This document shows, in pieces, positions 45,945-47,508 of a DNA stretch of 47,508 nt. The DNA is from SIG565 sp045647785 (GTDB taxonomy: Bacteria; Bacillota; Clostridia; Oscillospirales; Acutalibacteraceae): positions 1 through 47,508 of the forward strand of contig JAZRMU010000034.1 in the NCBI GenBank assembly GCA_045647785.1, given 5' to 3'. The translations under genes and the position numbers were made by a program. The number at the start of each line of letters is the position of its first letter. Positions within the stretch are counted from its first letter, which is position 1. The notes below the pieces were generated by a model. That model was not told where the DNA came from. It did no database searches and saw nothing but the letters and a program-made list of their open reading frames with translations.

Positions 45945-46080
45945 GGTGAGGTTGCGAGCGCTGCCTGTGGCAGATACAGTGAGCAAAACGATGCGCCGCG
46001 GTCGACAAGTGAGATACGGCAGTATCGATTTGTCGGGCACCGCAAGAGGGCACAGCCGAGGAACTACCCCAAACGTTTGG
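45945..46080 (+). ncRNA. Structured non-coding insert, identity unknown
   Basis: No convincing reading frame. Contains a small hairpin CTGCC-TGT-GGCAG (45961-45973) and a long one at 45998-46043 with three stacked stems (5, 6 and 5 pairs, loop GGCA). It ends in a 12-base palindrome CCAAACGTTTGG (46069-46080). It is more GC-rich than its flanks and lies inside the tRNA transcript. It does not match a riboswitch, RNase P, tmRNA or SRP RNA that I can recognise. Confidence 0.45.
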
Positions 46081-46114
46081 AAAATTGAATATCGCTTAAA
46101 ACAAATTACTATAC

Positions 46115-46205
46115 GGAGTAGTACTCAAGTTGGTGACGAGGCACCCCTGCTAAGGGTGTAGGTCGGGTAACCGGCGCGAGAGTTCGAGTCTCTCCTACTC
46201 CGCCA
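46115..46205 (+). tRNA. tRNA-Ser (GCU)
   Basis: Acceptor GGAGTAG pairs with CTACTCC (46195-46201); discriminator G and encoded CCA (46203-46205). Anticodon GCT at 46149-46151 between CACCC and GGGTG; long variable arm; T loop TTCGAGT. Confidence 0.96.
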
Positions 46206-46207
46206 TT

Positions 46208-46239
46208 AAACCACATCATCTTATATGGTGTGGTTTTTT
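46208..46239 (+). terminator. Terminator after the tRNA cluster
   Basis: Twelve-pair stem with one T-G (46208-46219 with 46225-46236), loop CTTAT, followed by a T run. Confidence 0.88.
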
Positions 46240-46420
46240 CTTTTGATAAACCACGAATCAGACGGGGTAAATACTGTGTATTGTTTCGCCGTTTCTATCC
46301 GAATTTTTAATACGCTACACTGAAAATCGGACTATTAAATCCTTTATTTTACACATTAGACTTTATATTTTTCATAAAAACACAAAAAACCCGAAGTATT
46401 CACTACAAAAGCCTTGCTAT

Positions 46421-46449
46421 TTGTCGTAATTTGTATTATTATATATAAT
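46421..46449 (+). promoter_or_regulatory. Promoter of the sipW-tasA pair
   Basis: TTGTCG (46421-46426), 17 bases, TATAAT (46444-46449). The sequence from the tRNA terminator to here (about 180 bases) shows no gene. Confidence 0.65.
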
Positions 46450-46501
46450 AGATAATAATGCCATATTATATCTTTTAGCCGCTTTGAAAGAGGGTGATTT
46501 C

Positions 46502-47044
46502 CTGAAAAAATTTATGCGAGCTTATAGAATCTTTGTGGGTGTTGTTGCATTGGTCGCTTTGGTGATGGTTTTACTTATTGCGGGCGTGCGCCTTATCGGA
46601 CTCACACCCTACACGGTGCTTTCCGGTTCTATGGAGCCCACTTACCACGTTGGCTCTGTAATCTACGTGAAAGAAGCAACACCGGAAAAGCTTCAAATTA
46701 ACGACCCGATAACATTTTTACTTAACGGGACAACGGTAACGCATCGAATAATCGATATTAAAAACGAAGGTAACGGCCCACAGTTTTATACAAAGGGAGA
46801 TGCTAACAACGTTGCGGATGGCGGCTTCGTAACTTCCGATAGGATAATCGGTGTTCCTGTTTTCCATATTCCAATTTTGGGATACGTATTCAATTACATT
46901 CAACATCCACCGGGGCTTTATCTGGTGGCAGGAATAGTGCTTTTGCTTGTTACTCTTTCCTTCTTGCAAACCGACGAGGAGTCAACTACTAACGAAACAG
47001 ACAAACAAGAAATGCAAGAGCAAGAAACCAACTCAACTGTTTAA
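46502..47044 (+). CDS. sipW: Signal peptidase I, SipW/ER type (probable CTG start)
   Basis: Membrane peptidase of the S26B type. From the proposed start, 180 residues: a membrane span at about 10-33, then the catalytic Ser43 in LSGSMEPT and His81 in VTHRI in place of the Lys of the usual bacterial type, KGDANNVADGG, and a second span near 140-165, with an acidic Gln/Glu-rich tail. GGTGAT ends just before TTC-CTG, the spacing seen in other genes here, which favours CTG at 46502; the first ATG (46514) is 16 bases away. It likely processes the TasA-like protein encoded next. Confidence 0.9.
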   Translation: MKKFMRAYRIFVGVVALVALVMVLLIAGVRLIGLTPYTVLSGSMEPTYHVGSVIYVKEATPEKLQINDPITFLLNGTTVTHRIIDIKNEGNGPQFYTKGDANNVADGGFVTSDRIIGVPVFHIPILGYVFNYIQHPPGLYLVAGIVLLLVTLSFLQTDEESTTNETDKQEMQEQETNSTV

Positions 47045-47098
47045 CACCTAATGTGTTTTACATAATTTAATCAATAATTTTTTTTGGAGGTACAAAAA

Positions 47099-47508
47099 AT
47101 GAACAAAAAGACTATCAGAAACGCAGTAGTACTTACCCTGGCAGCAATCATACTTGTTACAGGCTCAGTTCTCACCACAATGGCTTACCTGCTTTCATCG
47201 GCGAAGGTATCCAACGTATTCACAATCGGTAACGTGGCAATCGAAATGTTCGAGTCTCCCGTTACACAAGACGGTAAACGCGTTGACGGTTTTGACCATG
47301 AAACACAAAAAAAGACCGCCGACACAAACTCCTACCGCCTTGTTCCCGGCTCAACCTACATTAAGGACCCTACCATTTACATTAACCAAGGTAGCGAGCC
47401 ATCCCTTCTCTTCGCAAAGATTAAAAACCAGATTACAAATCTTGAAGTAGCCGCTTCCGACGGAAGCACTATGAGAGAGCAAATGGAAGAAAACGGTTGG
47501 ATTCGAAT
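47099..47508 (+). CDS. TasA/camelysin-like secreted protein (partial)
   Basis: 136 codons visible; runs off the right edge. The N-terminus is a SipW-type signal: a basic start, a hydrophobic stretch and MAYLLSSAKVSNVFTIGNV. The next residues (VAIEMFESPV..., LVPGSTYIKDPTIYI, PSLLFAKI) match the TasA/CalY beta-sandwich start. In Bacillus these proteins form biofilm fibres. TTTGGAGG precedes the ATG, 54 bases after sipW. Mature function in this organism is inferred. Confidence 0.85.
   Translation, partial: MNKKTIRNAVVLTLAAIILVTGSVLTTMAYLLSSAKVSNVFTIGNVAIEMFESPVTQDGKRVDGFDHETQKKTADTNSYRLVPGSTYIKDPTIYINQGSEPSLLFAKIKNQITNLEVAASDGSTMREQMEENGWIR

Larger units (their letters stand above)
45902..46138 (+). 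repeat. Direct repeat pair flanking an insert
   Basis: Copies at 45902-45944 and 46097-46138, 28 bases exact with a diverged upstream part. About 150 bases of unrelated sequence lie between them. Confidence 0.85.

Noticed and set aside
45945..46080. Self-splicing intron in a tRNA gene
   Set aside because: The 3' half of the first tRNA copy is not found after the insert; instead a complete second tRNA follows. No intron core motifs seen.
45945..46080. Riboswitch or T-box
   Set aside because: No T-box core, cobalamin or SAM box seen, and no downstream protein gene to control.
45813..46161. Short frames on both strands over the tRNA-Ser cluster
   Set aside because: They run through tRNA genes and the structured insert and have no start site.
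47154..47450. A 98-codon plus-strand frame
   Set aside because: Out-of-frame reading of the TasA-like gene.
1..47508. CRISPR array, prophage or toxin-antitoxin pair
   Set aside because: No regularly spaced repeats, phage structural genes or recognisable toxin/antitoxin motifs were seen.

Overview
The window reads as a chromosomal segment of a low-to-moderate GC Gram-positive anaerobe of the class Clostridia, most likely an Oscillospiraceae/Ruminococcaceae-type gut bacterium. This rests on gene order (infC-rpmI-rplT, smc-ftsY, hprK...murB-rapZ-whiA-dnaE-pfkA), Firmicutes-type Shine-Dalgarno sites, an ATT-started infC behind a leader with a terminator, FeoA/FeoB, an archaeal-type ProS, and a SipW/TasA pair. 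The species assignment is inference.

Layout. Bases 1-19,270 are almost entirely minus-strand housekeeping genes in tight, often overlapping runs. In transcription order these are infC, rpmI, rplT, a terminator, then a SpoU-type RNA methyltransferase, dprA, topA, trmFO, plsX, rnc, a radical SAM protein, smc, ftsY, rdgB, yhbY, nadD, yqeK, rsfS, leuS and an SGNH-hydrolase lipoprotein cut by the window edge. A divergent promoter region near 19.3 kb separates them from the plus-strand run murI, a DUF1934 gene, argS and a serpin-like lipoprotein.

Bases 23.6-26.75 kb form an accessory patch. It holds a minus-strand transcription unit with its own promoter and terminator, encoding a 744-residue secreted beta-rich protein and, 14 bases behind it, an overlooked 46-residue peptide. 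Next to it lies a broken IS481-like transposase remnant. Then come yugP and ychF (minus), followed by a plus-strand run of carbon control, cell wall, regulation, replication and glycolysis genes: hprK, glk, murB, rapZ, whiA, dnaE, pfkA. A solitary acpP (minus), aroC, proS, a CmpB-type membrane protein, alr, mscL (with a C-terminal zinc ribbon), feoA and feoB follow.

The right end holds a small C39-like protein and a tRNA-Ser cluster. That cluster has an intact UGA gene, a 5' fragment of a second tRNA-Ser followed by about 130 bases of structured non-coding sequence, and an intact GCU gene. After a terminator come a SipW-type signal peptidase and the start of a TasA/camelysin-like secreted protein, a likely matrix-fibre module.

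The least explained items are the 46-residue peptide with its large secreted partner, and the structured insert between the two tRNA-Ser copies. All identifications are from reading motifs and gene context; no database search was run.
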